Below, piece by piece: positions 1 to 10,266 of a DNA stretch of 64,000 nucleotides. Under the pieces are notes generated by a model. It was not told where the DNA came from. It saw nothing but the letters and a program-made list of their open reading frames with translations, and made no database searches. This DNA comes from Druceiella hillmani (lineage: Eukaryota > Arthropoda > Insecta > Lepidoptera > Hepialidae), in the NCBI GenBank assembly GCA_039881145.1, contig JAYKKI010000004.1, positions 48,539,001-48,603,000 of the forward strand, given 5' to 3'. Each line of letters begins with the position of its first letter. Positions within the stretch are counted from its first letter, which is position 1. A program made the position numbers and the translations under genes.

Positions 1-414
1 TAGAAAAGGCTATAACAGGCCATGCCGACTTAAAGTCGAATGAACGGTTATATCAAAAAATATGTGGGATATCAATAATGTAATTTTGTGTCCAAATTGT
101 CACACGAAAACCTAAAATAAAATATATCTAGCATTTAAAGAACTTGAAATCTAAACTATCAATAAAACACTTTTCTATCTGAATACCATGAACCTATATG
201 ACTTAATGTGAACATTCTTATCATCGACATACTTTTAACTAAAGCAAACTTTAACATTGAAAGCTCCCATTCGGGAATTAAGCTCTACAGCAGCACGATG
301 ATTTCAAGCATAATCGAGTTCATCCATCATTGATTTGAAATTATTACAATATGCATTAATTATAAGCAACGACGCGGAAATCGCACTAGATACAGCATAA
401 AATTTAATTGTTGG
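1..414. other. AT-rich non-coding, nothing recognised
   Basis: No gene, repeat or motif that I can support. The only structure noticed is a 13-bp palindrome, CGACTTAAAGTCG, near position 28. Confidence 0.6.
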
Positions 415-640
415 CCATTCACCGGCACCGTAAGTCTCGCCCATTTCGATTCGAAGTCATTAAATATTTGATTACATCAGTAACCTGCCGGATCGGAGGC
501 GGTAACTGGCACTTAAAACTTTCCTCTGATACTCGCCGCCTATCCAATCTGCGCGAAAGGCGCCCTTCTGATCTGCCCGCCACATCGAGATATCCGATTT
601 GCGATAACGTTATACTGTGTGCCAAATACGTTTGTGACTG
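415..640. promoter_or_regulatory. GC-richer island, candidate conserved non-coding element
   Basis: This block is clearly richer in G+C than its flanks and carries non-repetitive, complex sequence with several CpG dinucleotides. It is open on both strands (77 codons plus, 68 codons minus), as expected of GC-richer DNA by chance; neither translation resembles a protein family I know. No splice-site pair frames it. The likeliest reading is a regulatory element under constraint. An unrecognised exon is the alternative. Cross-species conservation is inferred, not seen. Confidence 0.3.
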
Positions 641-759
641 AAATTAAGTTAGGATCGTTTCGATGTATCTCGTTACTGAGACTGTGATTTGTACCTGTTT
701 GTTACGAACAGAATTTTTGGTAACAATAAATATTCTAATGATAATTGTAACCATCCTCT

Positions 760-895
760 TATCATAAATGCGAAAGTGTTTTGTTTAAGCTAACATCACA
801 AATGCGAAATTGTTTGTCTGTTACCTAATAATTCTAATCTAAAACTAATATCACAAATGCGAAATTGTTTGTCTGTTACCTAATAATTCTACATA
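760..895 (+). repeat. 55-bp tandem repeat, two copies plus a diverged third (family E)
   Basis: The string ATCACAAATGCGAAATTG starts near 795 and again near 850 (period 55), each followed by TTTGTCTGTTACCTAATAAT. A diverged copy (ATCATAAATGCGAAAGTG) precedes them near 763. The word 'AATGCGAAAGT..GTTTGTCTGTTAC' is typical of a dispersed lepidopteran repeat; a decayed relative is at 53075-53165. Confidence 0.75.
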
Positions 896-2279
896 AATCA
901 ATTAATCGCCATCAAAGAATAATGGGTATAATTATGTGGGAACTTGCACCACGGTCAGTAGTGATATGATGTATACCAATGGAAAGATCTCTTTAAGAAG
1001 AACATTTATTATGACTCATCTCAGTTATTAGCCCTTTCGGAGTTTTTTCATCCTAAGTGTAACTAATTACGTAACCATTAATTCTTGTATTTTGTTAATT
1101 AATTTTTAATAGTTATTACAAGTAAATAACAATAATTATTAAGTGGGCATTATTTAATAATTGTAACTTATTTATGTCATTTTACTTATAATTGCGCATT
1201 ACGCAAAATATAGTATGTTGTGAAAATCATAGAGAACAAAACATCACTTTTACAAATACATTATAAATCACTTTATTACTACATTACATTATGAAATCAC
1301 ATCAAATCAACAATTTCAGTGTTGAAAATCTACTTAAACAATTTTTTTAATATTTGAACAGACGGATATATTCTAATTGTGCTTGAGCCTTATTCGGATG
1401 CAAAGTTTGACGCAGCAATAATTATGAGTGACATTTTTGGCAATGAAAATCTGTTTTTTCGTCTGATGATCTGTTTTTTTTAATAAAATTGCATTTTTAT
1501 ATTATACAAAGGCTTTTGTGTTAGCTTAGAAGATGTAAACTCTTGCTGGCATATGTCACCTATAAAAAACGTGGTCATAACTAAATTTAGTACCACTCAA
1601 GCTAACAATTAACGTTTAGTGACTACGGCATACTTCAATATCACATGAAATCATATTATACAGTATTTTCGTCAAATATTATATTAATAAAGAACATCGC
1701 GGACTCATTAAGAGGATGATCCCTCCCATGTACAAGATACCAATACAATTAATATACTTGTAATGCGTGCGCAATTACCAATAGTACATCTTCCGGTAAT
1801 AATGCTGGCTCCTCAATTTTAAGCGCAATCTATTAAATTATAACTATAATAAGTACTGAACAAGTTCCCTCAAAAGTCAGTTACATTATTTGCAGATATA
1901 TTGAGAATATCTATGGGTTAATTTTCTTTCTGTATCTTTATTAGGTATAAACCACAGATTTACTATATACTAGAAGGTATAAACATGATGGTCAGTACAG
2001 TACGATTTGGCCAGGTTTAAATAATATAAAACTAGCACAAGCAAACTGATGTCATGTTCGGTTAAATGTGAATTCAAGTAGGTTGTTTAAATTATTGTTT
2101 AAATGTGTAAGACCATGGTTATGGGAAAAACCATGGTTAATGATCAACAGAGATAGCAGTAACCAAAGGAAAACTAGAGTCAATGATAAAAAGAAATAAG
2201 TGTGATCCAACAAAAGCCAAGTGAAAATATGTAAAAGGCAATATCCCGATTGACTGACATATCAAGGCCCAGCCCAAAC
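896..2279. other. AT-rich non-coding, nothing recognised
   Basis: No coding, RNA or repeat feature supported. Two copies of the palindromic word AACCATGGTT-like sequence lie 18 bp apart near 2112-2140. Confidence 0.6.
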
Positions 2280-3050
2280 CGCTTATGACAGAAATTTGAA
2301 ATTTGAATGTTTAAGAGGGATTTCTCGAAATTCATTTCCCAAGGTGGTAAAAAGGGATGATAAAATTTCTATTGGAAATTTGTACGTGAAGCTTGGTATT
2401 TATGCTCTTCAATATAAATAATGAACCACGTATTTCAGTAATTTTCGGGATTCAACCAATAAAGGGGAAAACAGGGCGGCTAAATTTTTTTAAGGTAATT
2501 TTTAATCTATTAATATATGGTATTAATGCTCTTCGACCCAAATATTCTAATGTATAACGTATGGTATCGTATAAAGCTCTAATAATGTATAACGTATAAA
2601 GCTCTTCAACTCAATGTGCTAATGTATAATATATGGTATTAAAGCTCTTCAATCCAAATAATGAAACACGTATTTAAAATTTTTCCGAGATTCAATCTCT
2701 AAGGGGGTGGAAAGTGGTGATTAAATTTGTATAAAAAAATACTTCTATTGTTTATTTTTACATGAAATTTGGTATTAATGTTCTTCAACACAAATAATAA
2801 AACGCGTATTTAAGCAGAGATCCAATACCTAAGGGGATGAAAATCAATGGTTAAATTAGTATGAGAAAAATATTATTACGGTAATTTGTAATACTTTAAG
2901 CGGGGACGCATTTGTTCCATATGTTTTCTTAACTCGAAACTGTCAACACGCCTTAATTTTGTATAAGGGCAGAACGACTAAAAGTTCAAAATTCTCCTGA
3001 AGTTTAAGAAACGAATCATCCACGCGAGCGAAGCCGCGGACGTAAAGCTA
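2280..3050 (+). repeat. Dispersed lepidopteran repeat, family B, with internal modules
   Basis: The element contains recurring landmarks: GCTCTTCAA..AAATAATGAACCACGTATTT at 2404, a near copy at 2644 and a third (GTTCTTCAACACAAATAATA) at 2780, each followed by a 'TTCAA..CTAAGGGG' motif. Between them lie shorter reiterations of 'TATAACGTAT..TAAAGCTCT'. It ends near 3045 with ACGCGAGCGAAGCCGCGG, the 3' end shared with family A. The wording is familiar from Lepidoptera. I see no coding capacity, so it is a non-autonomous or heavily decayed element. Confidence 0.65.
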
Positions 3051-3975
3051 TCTACTAACGTAAAACATCAATTCTCGCCCGCAAAAAAAAGGGTTACTAC
3101 TGACAGAAGAAAGCGCGGCGCGTTCTTTCAACCATATAGCAGCGACACGGTGCGACGTAGGGGGATACAAAAGGGTTTCTTTCTAGGATCGAAACTATAA
3201 ATGAGCTTTACGCATAACTTTTAATTTTTTTGGTAACTGAGCTTTGAGCAGCTAATAATGAGCCGCAGAATGTAAATCATAATTAGCAAAATATGAACGT
3301 CAGATTATCATGTAATTAGACACATTTAAGAACCGAACTGCCTAATGGAGAATGGTCGTAATAATAACAAATGTTTTTCTTAAAGAAATCTTTCCATTGG
3401 TATACAACTTATTACTATTGGGGAAGACAAGCTTTGACCATTCTCCTTTGGTGAGCTTATCGCTTGTATTGCGAATTAATGTCTAAACTTATAACATATA
3501 GCTATGTACATCGAAATAACATATATTTAATAACGGCTTTACTCGCTTAGAACCCTAATACTCTGAAAAGTATGTTTGGATATTTGTTGCTCAATAACGT
3601 CTAAATAGCTTAAAATATTTTTATAAAATTTGGTGTAGACATAGTTCATGATTCTATATAGCAAAATTACCATAAGATAAACTTTTTGTTTTTTTTTAAT
3701 ATAGTAGACGCAATACCTATAATAAATCTGTTTACATGTTTCTGAAGCCAAAAACCTGCACATGTCTCTTATCTCATTTGATGAGAGATAAATCCTGTGA
3801 TCTTAATTAAAATATTCACGCGTAAAATCTCGTCCGTAGATTTTCGATTTATACAGAATTATAAATTTATATAAATGTAAGCATAAAACTGAAAGCATAA
3901 TAACCATATTTGTAACTATCAATATTCTTGGCCAATTTGTTATACATTTCGCCTTATTTCATGGATGTTATTAAC
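3051..3975. other. Non-coding; modest CpG island and one spaced inverted repeat
   Basis: 3066-3190 is GC-richer than its surroundings (several CpG, CGCGGCGCG-type words). An 11-bp inverted repeat, GGAGAATGGTC at 3347-3357 and GACCATTCTCC at 3436-3446, encloses 78 bp. The 74-codon minus frame at 3539-3763 has no recognisable protein character. Confidence 0.5.
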
Positions 3976-4545
3976 TTTTAGGTTTCCGTAGTCAGATGGC
4001 AAAAACGGAACCCTTATAATTTCGCCCTGTCCGTCTGTCCATCCTTATATCACATTTTACTCGGAGATTATTGGCACTACATAGATGAAATTTGTATCCT
4101 AAATGTCTTCCATGTACCGCTATACAATGAAATAATAAAATTATGAAAGAAAATAGTATTAGGGGTGGCATTCCATACATGTATACTGAGAGATGAAAAA
4201 ACAAATCCAGTGTCTATGGGTATCATTACACAGATCTTAAAAATTATACAGAGATTCAAAAATAACTTTTTTATTTAAGTCAGTAGTTGGTGAGATATGT
4301 GCTCCTAAAGTGTTAAAAAATGTGTAAAAATTAAAATCAAGTTTCAACGAAAATTGGTTTGAGTAAGATATGTTGTGTAGTTTTTGAAAAATGGGACATT
4401 TGCGGTACCGACTGCAGCGATAACTTTATTGTTTATTAATGTGTTTGAGAAATGCAAACTTATACGTTTAATACTGCTTTGAGGAACGGAACCCTTCATG
4501 CGCAAGTTCGACTAGCAGTTGTCCGGTTTTTCACTTTATTTTTGT
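3976..4545 (+). repeat. Near full-length lepidopteran repeat, family C
   Basis: Opens with GTTTCCGTAGTCAGATGGC followed by AAAAACGGAACCCTTATAAT and GTCCGTCTGTCC, and closes near 4485-4535 with ACGGAACCCTTCATGCGCAA and GTTCGACTAGCAGTTGTCCG. Both ends and the internal 'TTTCAACGAAAATTGGTTTGAG' are the known hallmarks of an abundant lepidopteran interspersed repeat. No open reading frame of note, so non-autonomous. Fragments recur at 16825-16915 (minus) and 36168-36310 (plus). Confidence 0.8.
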
Positions 4546-4919
4546 TGTCGTGGCTATTTTGAAGTATCGAGTACCAGGAAAAACTATTGTATAACTTACG
4601 TTATTTAGTTTATATACTAAAAATGTGTAATGAAGATAATCATTATAAAACTTTTATATGAATAATTATGTGACCGCAGTAACAAGTAGTTTTTTTTATA
4701 ATTGAATATAAAAACTTTGACAATACAGGAAATATAATACTTTATATTGTAAAACTACGTAATAAACCGCATGGATATTCTTATTATTGCACTGCAAAAT
4801 TAATTAAAAAACTATGTTATTATTATCTATAGTTATTTTTACGTGATTAATTTTATATGATATACCGTTTTATCTATATTTTACTACGATTTTGGTTATT
4901 ATATTAATTAAATACTCAC
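4546..4919. other. AT-rich non-coding, nothing recognised
   Basis: No feature supported. Confidence 0.6.
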
Positions 4920-5380
4920 CTAAGGTTCGTATCTACCCGATAAAATAAAACATTTAAACGTAAATTTTTAGTCCCTAGTAGTTTTAATTCTTTAGATCCA
5001 AGAGAGTAATAATCTCGTCATCATCAGACTATTAGGTTTTTGAGTGTGAGAGAGGCCCGATAAAGCTAACGTTTGACCTTCAATGCGTAGTTCCTAAATG
5101 CTATAATTCCTTAAATCTTTTAGGTATTACCTGGTTATCACTAAACCCTCAAGTTTGCAGGCACGAGCACCGCCCGATAAAACTAACATATGAAGGTATA
5201 CGCGAAATGTCTAGCTGCTACATTTCCTTTGATTTATAGAACACTAATCTGACCATCATCAGATCTTCATATGAAAATTGAAAGTATGAAAACTGCCCAA
5301 TAAAATATAATATTTGAGCTTAAGTACAAAATTTATAGCTGCAATAGTAACTGAAATCTCTTCGCAAACTGTAAACAGAG
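4920..5380 (+). repeat. Diverged tandem repeat, about 120-bp unit, four copies
   Basis: The marker CCCGATAAA(A/G)CTAAC recurs at about 4936, 5056, 5173 and 5296 (spacings 120, 117 and 123). In each unit it is followed about 40 bp later by a 'GTAGTTCCTAAATGCTATAA'-like block and then by 'TCATCATCAGA'. Copies are well diverged, so the array is old. Confidence 0.65.
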
Positions 5381-5503
5381 CTATAGATCCTAGAAATAGC
5401 TGCACCAATATTCACCACGTGTATATCTTGAAACTAGCTATACAAGTTTCAAATAAAAAATAAACAGAAACACCGTTTCGATAAAATGATAACAGACACA
5501 TAC

Positions 5504-5548
5504 ATGCGCACGCACGTACGCACGCACGCACACACGCACGCACACACA
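5504..5548. repeat. (CACG/CACA)n microsatellite
   Basis: Alternating CACGCACG and CACACA runs of about 45 bp. The 77-codon minus frame over it (CVCVRVCVRAYV) is a translation of the repeat and not a gene. Confidence 0.9.
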
Positions 5549-5689
5549 ACCTCTTAAGTTAACCGCATACAATCCGGCTCCATTATTTGGAATCCGCACA
5601 AAGCCAAGTACAGCTTGATGATTGAACGTGTGCAAAAGATATTCTTCCGATATCTGTAAATAAGACAGCATGGTTATTTTCTCTTTCCA

Positions 5690-6062
5690 TTTCCCACAGA
5701 TTTCCTCTTGCTTCGCTCCGCAATCATCACGTGTTTGCTAAACCACCCTCTAAAACTGAATTATATCGGAACTCTCCAATTTCCGATTATATTCAATTAC
5801 TCAACCACCTGATGGCGATCACACCAGAGTGTGATTTGTTTATTATACGTGAAAGTAAATTTGTCTGTAAAATGTATCAAAATTTGTCTGTAGAATGTGT
5901 TAAATGTATCGTCGTTATCTTTTGTAATTATTGTGTGTTTTGTATTCATGTTTAAAACATACCTTGTTTTGTTTTAATTTGTTAAGCCATTAATTGCTTA
6001 TCGTTACGAATGAAGGTTACCTGTAATGTATCGATAAATATATGTAAATAAATAAATATATC
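5690..6062 (+). mobile_element. 5'-truncated non-LTR retrotransposon, 3' end (copy 1)
   Basis: The frame from about 5707 reads LRNHHVFAKPPSKTELYRN..SDYIQLLNHLMAITPECDLF and then decays. The same protein end and the same 3' UTR occur in opposite orientation at 32198-32530. The Pro-Pro-Ser-(K/R)-Thr..Ser-Pro..Pro-Glu-Cys-Asp-Leu-Phe wording resembles the C-terminus after the reverse transcriptase of insect non-LTR elements, which is family knowledge rather than a search result. The 3' UTR contains TATCGATAAATATATGTA and ends in TAAATAAATAAATA, a typical short-A-rich non-LTR tail. Only the last ~60 codons plus UTR survive, consistent with 5' truncation on insertion. Confidence 0.65.
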
Positions 6063-8019
6063 ATTTTCATTTCGTCATGGATTAAACATCAAAACAGCAT
6101 GAGCATTCATTACTCCTAGCATATCTCCTTTGCAAGTTGAAACTAACTTGTATCATAAAAATAATTAGACTAAGCTCGACCCTCTCATTATGCTTCTAAA
6201 GCACTTCAACTCGACCTACGACTGTTGTTTGTCTATTTCATTCAGCGCGAGGAATGCATCCTTTACAGACTATCCAATTTATATAAATTGTTATTTACCC
6301 AATCTAGATAAGTGCAAAGTATATGTACATAACCCCGCGTTCCAAGATTTGTTTGCTTAAGTGTACAGAAGAAAATTAATTTATTCAAATTGTTAACGAA
6401 ATAGATGACATTTAACGTAGCAGATTTAAGAATTTTTTAAAGATTATTTAATAAAATACTAATATTAATTCCATAACAGACATAAAAACATTTTCTTCTT
6501 TTATTTTGATGGTAACGTTATTATCAATTTACAAAGAAAATTTTTCATTTTTAAGTTCTGTAACCAAATAGGGTAAAATGGAACGTTTATAATTTCATGA
6601 TAACTATTTCTCCATCGCAGCATCGTAACTATGTTAGTTTAAGACAGATGGGATAAAATATTTCTCAATATTTTCCGCTTGCCTTCCTTAAAGATTTGAT
6701 TTTTTTACACTCTTAACACTGTTGGTTTTCAACAACTCTATAACTAGTGTCATTAATACCTAGTTTTGCATCCTACTAGGTATTTATTATATTAGTTTAT
6801 TTTTTTTACCACACATTTACATTTTGATATATTTGTTTTTTGATCGTGTTAAAACACACTCGCAGCTGTTATTGTGTTACCGAAGTTTTGATAGCAAAAA
6901 TCCAAAATGTGACGATAATATGATCCTTGTAATATTTTAAAGGACTTTTAGAATCACATCAAAAAGCAATGTTGTAAATATTGCTTCTAACTTTCGTCAA
7001 ATAAAAAATGGAAGTATTGCAATAGCAATTCGACAGCTTCTGTGTGTTTATATGCACGTACGTATATAGTGTGCTTTTAAAAGCTCCATAAACTTTGCAG
7101 TGTATTTTCGTTCATAGAACATTGCCTATTCAATGTTATGTGTTTTTCGTTTGTCTCGGAATTTTTTGTTTCATACTTCATGACATTTGTATAAAAATAT
7201 ATAACAAAATATTTTCCTTAAAAATTTAATCCTACGTTTCATAAAATCTTGCTAAAAACTTTATCACTACACAGAGAGTACCTTCTACTATCGATTAAAA
7301 TTAGTAAAGCAGTGTTAGAAACGTGTTATATTTTTCATATGCGGAAAGACCGTAAGAGTGTGAAAGCCAGGCGCGCGCTACAAAAAATATGTAGTATGTG
7401 TAAATGTTGGTTGTATGACTATTTTGATAAAACGTTGGACTCTATGTTTTTATTATTCAAGATTTATTTTAATTTTAAAAAGTGTAATTTTTATTTTAAG
7501 AACTTGGTACGACAAAAAATTACATACAAATATAAAATCATGTGATTTAATTGACCTTATTATGAGACCTAATTTTTTTCAGTTTGCCAATTTTATTTAC
7601 TTTAAAATTTACAATTTTCGATTTAAAGAGAGTCTTCCTTTTATTACCATAATCCATGTATTAAAAAATTTAATTTCTTTGGAAGTTTTGTATTCTCCAC
7701 CAAATTACACGGTTATTAATATATTTAATAATTAACCATTTTATATAAAAGTAATAAAGAAAAGATTTCAACTTATTATATATAATTATCATTCACATCT
7801 CTTAATCATTCTCACTTGGAGTCTCGTGTTTTCACGCACATTCACTCCATTTGAAGTTACAAACGATTCATTTTAATACGGTCTTATAGCAAATTATGCC
7901 GGAGGTAACGTCATAACTCAATTTAACATCACACCAAAAACTAAACAACTTCCTCAACCCTTAACATGTGCCCCAAAACCTCGCTCAATTAATTTCCTGC
8001 CCAGTCGCTGTTTATGCAT
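6063..8019. other. AT-rich non-coding, nothing recognised
   Basis: Includes a perfect 16-bp palindrome CAATTTATATAAATTG (6275-6290). Overlapping frames of 98 codons (7249-7545) and 106 codons (7415-7735) are dominated by F, I, K, L, N and Y as expected of translated AT-rich DNA. The stretch MRKDRKSVKARRALQKICSM (7339-7398) is more complex but I do not recognise it. Confidence 0.5.
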
Positions 8020-8345
8020 TAATACAGATTTACAAGGGATATGTGCGGCGGCGAATCACGTCGGGAATTGAGGGTTGAATTCATTAGCATACAGGGGGTT
8101 GCTACGTTGGGGGGTGAGTATCGGCGAGGTCCCTGGACACTTTATTTTGTGGCACAAGATGTGTTTGACGAGGCGTTTAGCGAAACGCATGCGAGTTGTT
8201 TATATACGGGATGATGTTTGTACGCTCGTATTTGGGTATATATTTACACGAGCCGTTTCCCCATTGAATTTGTCGAATTTACAATTAGCGATAAGGCAAA
8301 TCATGTTCAGAAATAGCAGTCTTTTGACGTTGTTACCTTGATTAC
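8020..8345. promoter_or_regulatory. GC-richer island, candidate conserved non-coding element
   Basis: Complex, non-repetitive sequence with CpGs and clustered homeodomain/POU-like words (TTTATGCATTAATA near 8010, CATTAGCATA near 8083). It is open for 88 codons on the plus strand (8075-8341) from a TTG, with no ATG at the start. The translation is not a family I know. A donor-like GGTGAGT occurs at 8114. I favour a regulatory element over an exon. Confidence 0.3.
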
Positions 8346-8384
8346 TATCTAACCTTTAAGAGACTCACGAGTCCGTTCATTTAC

Positions 8385-8600
8385 TGTCTACGGCAGAGGA
8401 AAGATTATGAATTTCACAGGTTATGTATATGTTCATAATTAAATTCCCTCGCACAGACTAAACTACTAAAGTGTTTTCTACAAATGAGGTGTCCTTAAAT
8501 TCGTCATGATTCAGAGAATGTACTAGCATATAATTTTATAAATTTTACATGCTTTTTATGTATTTTGTGCTTTTCAATTATTTTTCAGTAGTTGGCTTTT
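8385..8600 (+). repeat. Dispersed repeat, family F, copy 1
   Basis: Shares with 22215-22560 the strings GAATTTCACAGGTTATGTAT, CAGACTAAACTACTAAAGTG, CAAATGAGGTGTCCTTAA and GAGAATGT, in the same order, plus the downstream 'TTTTGTG..TTAGTTATTTTT' tail. No coding capacity. Confidence 0.7.
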
Positions 8601-8604
8601 AGTT

Positions 8605-9021
8605 TTACCTCTTGTTTTTCTGTCTATCACAGTTATTTTCTCTCAGAACAGTTTGGCGCAGAAAATTAAAATTTAGAATTTGGCATACTGACGAAACACA
8701 GTATATTTTGAAAAGATTCCATGTGTTCCACACGAAGCGAATTTCATTTATTTGAGAGCAATTTCTTCCAAATTTAATGTAGAATAGCTCTAGAGGGTTT
8801 GCTGAAAATTTCCACAAAAATATGTCCCCATATACTAAAACGATAAAGTGAAAATAGTGTAAAAATAGTTTTATTAGACCTTCATCTAAATTTAATAAAT
8901 CATCATTTATCAATGGTATGGAATTTACTCTACGTCTATAGATCAGCACTAAGCAACAAAGTGGGAAAGGTTGGGATTCATAAATGAATAAACACAGAGC
9001 TTGTGAAGAAAGTAATACCAT
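8605..9021 (-). CDS. Longest open frame of the window, unrecognised, probably not a gene
   Basis: A minus-strand frame of 138 codons from the first ATG (the frame opens at 9030 with a GTG directly after an in-frame TAA). The translation begins MVLLSSQALCLFIYES and ends TVLRENNCDRQKNKR, is rich in L, F, I, Y, N and C, and has several hydrophobic stretches but no motif, signal peptide pattern or family I know. In DNA this AT-rich a frame of this length is rare but can arise once by chance in 64 kb on two strands. No splice sites, promoter or poly(A) context stand out. It is listed because it is the least expected open frame. A transposon-derived relic is the other possibility. Confidence 0.15.
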   Translation of the reverse strand: MVLLSSQALCLFIYESQPFPLCCLVLIYRRRVNSIPLINDDLLNLDEGLIKLFLHYFHFIVLVYGDIFLWKFSANPLELFYIKFGRNCSQINEIRFVWNTWNLFKIYCVSSVCQILNFNFLRQTVLRENNCDRQKNKR

Positions 9022-9139
9022 AGAGTACACACATTATTGTCGAAAAATTAAAATAATAAAGATACCCTAAGACAATTAATTATAAGTAAATTACTCAAAC
9101 ATATCTTATAACTTGCTCTAAGACACTTAATCAGATGAT

Positions 9140-9235
9140 GGCCAATGAGTATATTAATAAATTTGATGGATGTGTTTAGTAAAAATGATCGTTACTAATC
9201 ACATCTATCAAATTTACTAGCCTGCTCATTTGGCT
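9140..9235. ncRNA. Long imperfect hairpin, candidate microRNA precursor or small MITE
   Basis: 9140-9182 pairs with 9192-9235 around the 9-nt loop AAATGATCG (9183-9191). Pairing outward from the loop: 7 bp, one T.T mismatch, then 17 bp (one G.U), one mismatch, then an interrupted segment, then about 8 more pairs and, after a one-base bulge, GGCC against GGCT. I count roughly 38 paired positions out of 43. The size (96 nt), small loop and few mismatches fit an insect pre-miRNA. Neither arm matches a conserved miRNA seed that I know. The alternative is a young short palindromic transposon; no clear target-site duplication is visible. Confidence 0.4.
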
Positions 9236-10079
9236 ATTCTGTCCGTGAAGATAATCTAAACTACTCAAGACATGGTTGCTCGTAAGCTGTACTAAATCCA
9301 CCAACGTTTGTAGTGATAAGGTTGAATGGACCATTTGGTTGAAGTTCCGCTCGTATCATTAACGCCATGAATTAATGAATAAATTATGGATTACTCTGTA
9401 ATGATGTCGTCATTAATGCATATTGCTGTAACTTAATTAACTATGTTATTATTGTTATGCTAATAATTTCTTAATTACTATAAATAATAATAAGTTACTT
9501 TGGAATTTAGTTATGTGAACTTATATTATAATTTACGGTAGTTCTAAGGTCGTCTTTTGTACTTATAACTTTATTTCATTGTAAGTTTTAAATATCAATT
9601 TAAACATTGTACATTAACCAAGTCCAATTAACTTTTAAGTAATTTAGCGTAGGGACTAAAGAAGCTTTCACACAAGGACACGCTATTCTTGATAAATTAA
9701 TAATGAACTTTGCATATTTCGTTAACGCAATCTCTATCTCTAGACAATATATTTTTGTGTTCTTTCTTGACTATTGGACCGGTCAAAATAAGTCCACTAC
9801 GTCACGGTATACAAAGGAAACGAAAAATATTTTACATAAAGGGAGTGTATATATTTCATACCAAAAACTTTGATTGAGGAACTGAATGGTATAGGAAATG
9901 AGCATATTATGATTAGATAGGTAGTTATAGCCAGCTTGATATTTATAGTGACATTCTCTATAAATACAAGAAAATTGAATCGAAATCCAAATTAAATTTT
10001 GACATTTCAATATGAGTGAATACCACCTTTGATGGTATTGTTAATGGTGAACCCATTTTTTGCCTCTAGTTCAATCACA
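9236..10079. other. AT-rich non-coding, nothing recognised
   Basis: No feature supported. The 75-codon minus frame at 9783-10010 has no protein character. Confidence 0.6.
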
Positions 10080-10266
10080 TTAGGATAATAATGGCGAAAC
10101 CCACTGTCCTAAAGTCATAAATTTACACATGGGTAATATTCTTCTGACAGGATAATGGTGTCGAAACCATTGAGACAGGGTAATGGTGTCGGTTAAGAAC
10201 AGGATAATGGTGTCGAAACCATTGTCCTAAAGTCATAAATTTACATGGCCAACATTGTTCTGTTAT
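10080..10266 (+). repeat. Local repeat cluster with palindromic core
   Basis: AGGATAATGGTGTCGAAACC occurs around 10149 and 10201, with partial copies near 10082 and 10178. TGTCCTAAAGTCATAAATTT occurs at about 10106 and 10223. The unit AGGATAATGGT..GTCGA..AACCATTGTCCT is itself an inverted repeat with one T.G wobble. Two diverged ~120-bp units with an internal partial duplication explain the layout. Confidence 0.65.

Noticed and set aside
408..641. 77-codon plus-strand frame as a gene
   Set aside because: The reverse strand is open over the same span, no family resemblance, no splice sites; kept only as a composition island.
7249..7735. Overlapping 98- and 106-codon plus-strand frames
   Set aside because: Two frames open in the same place with F/I/K/N/Y-rich translations indicate AT-biased chance, not coding.
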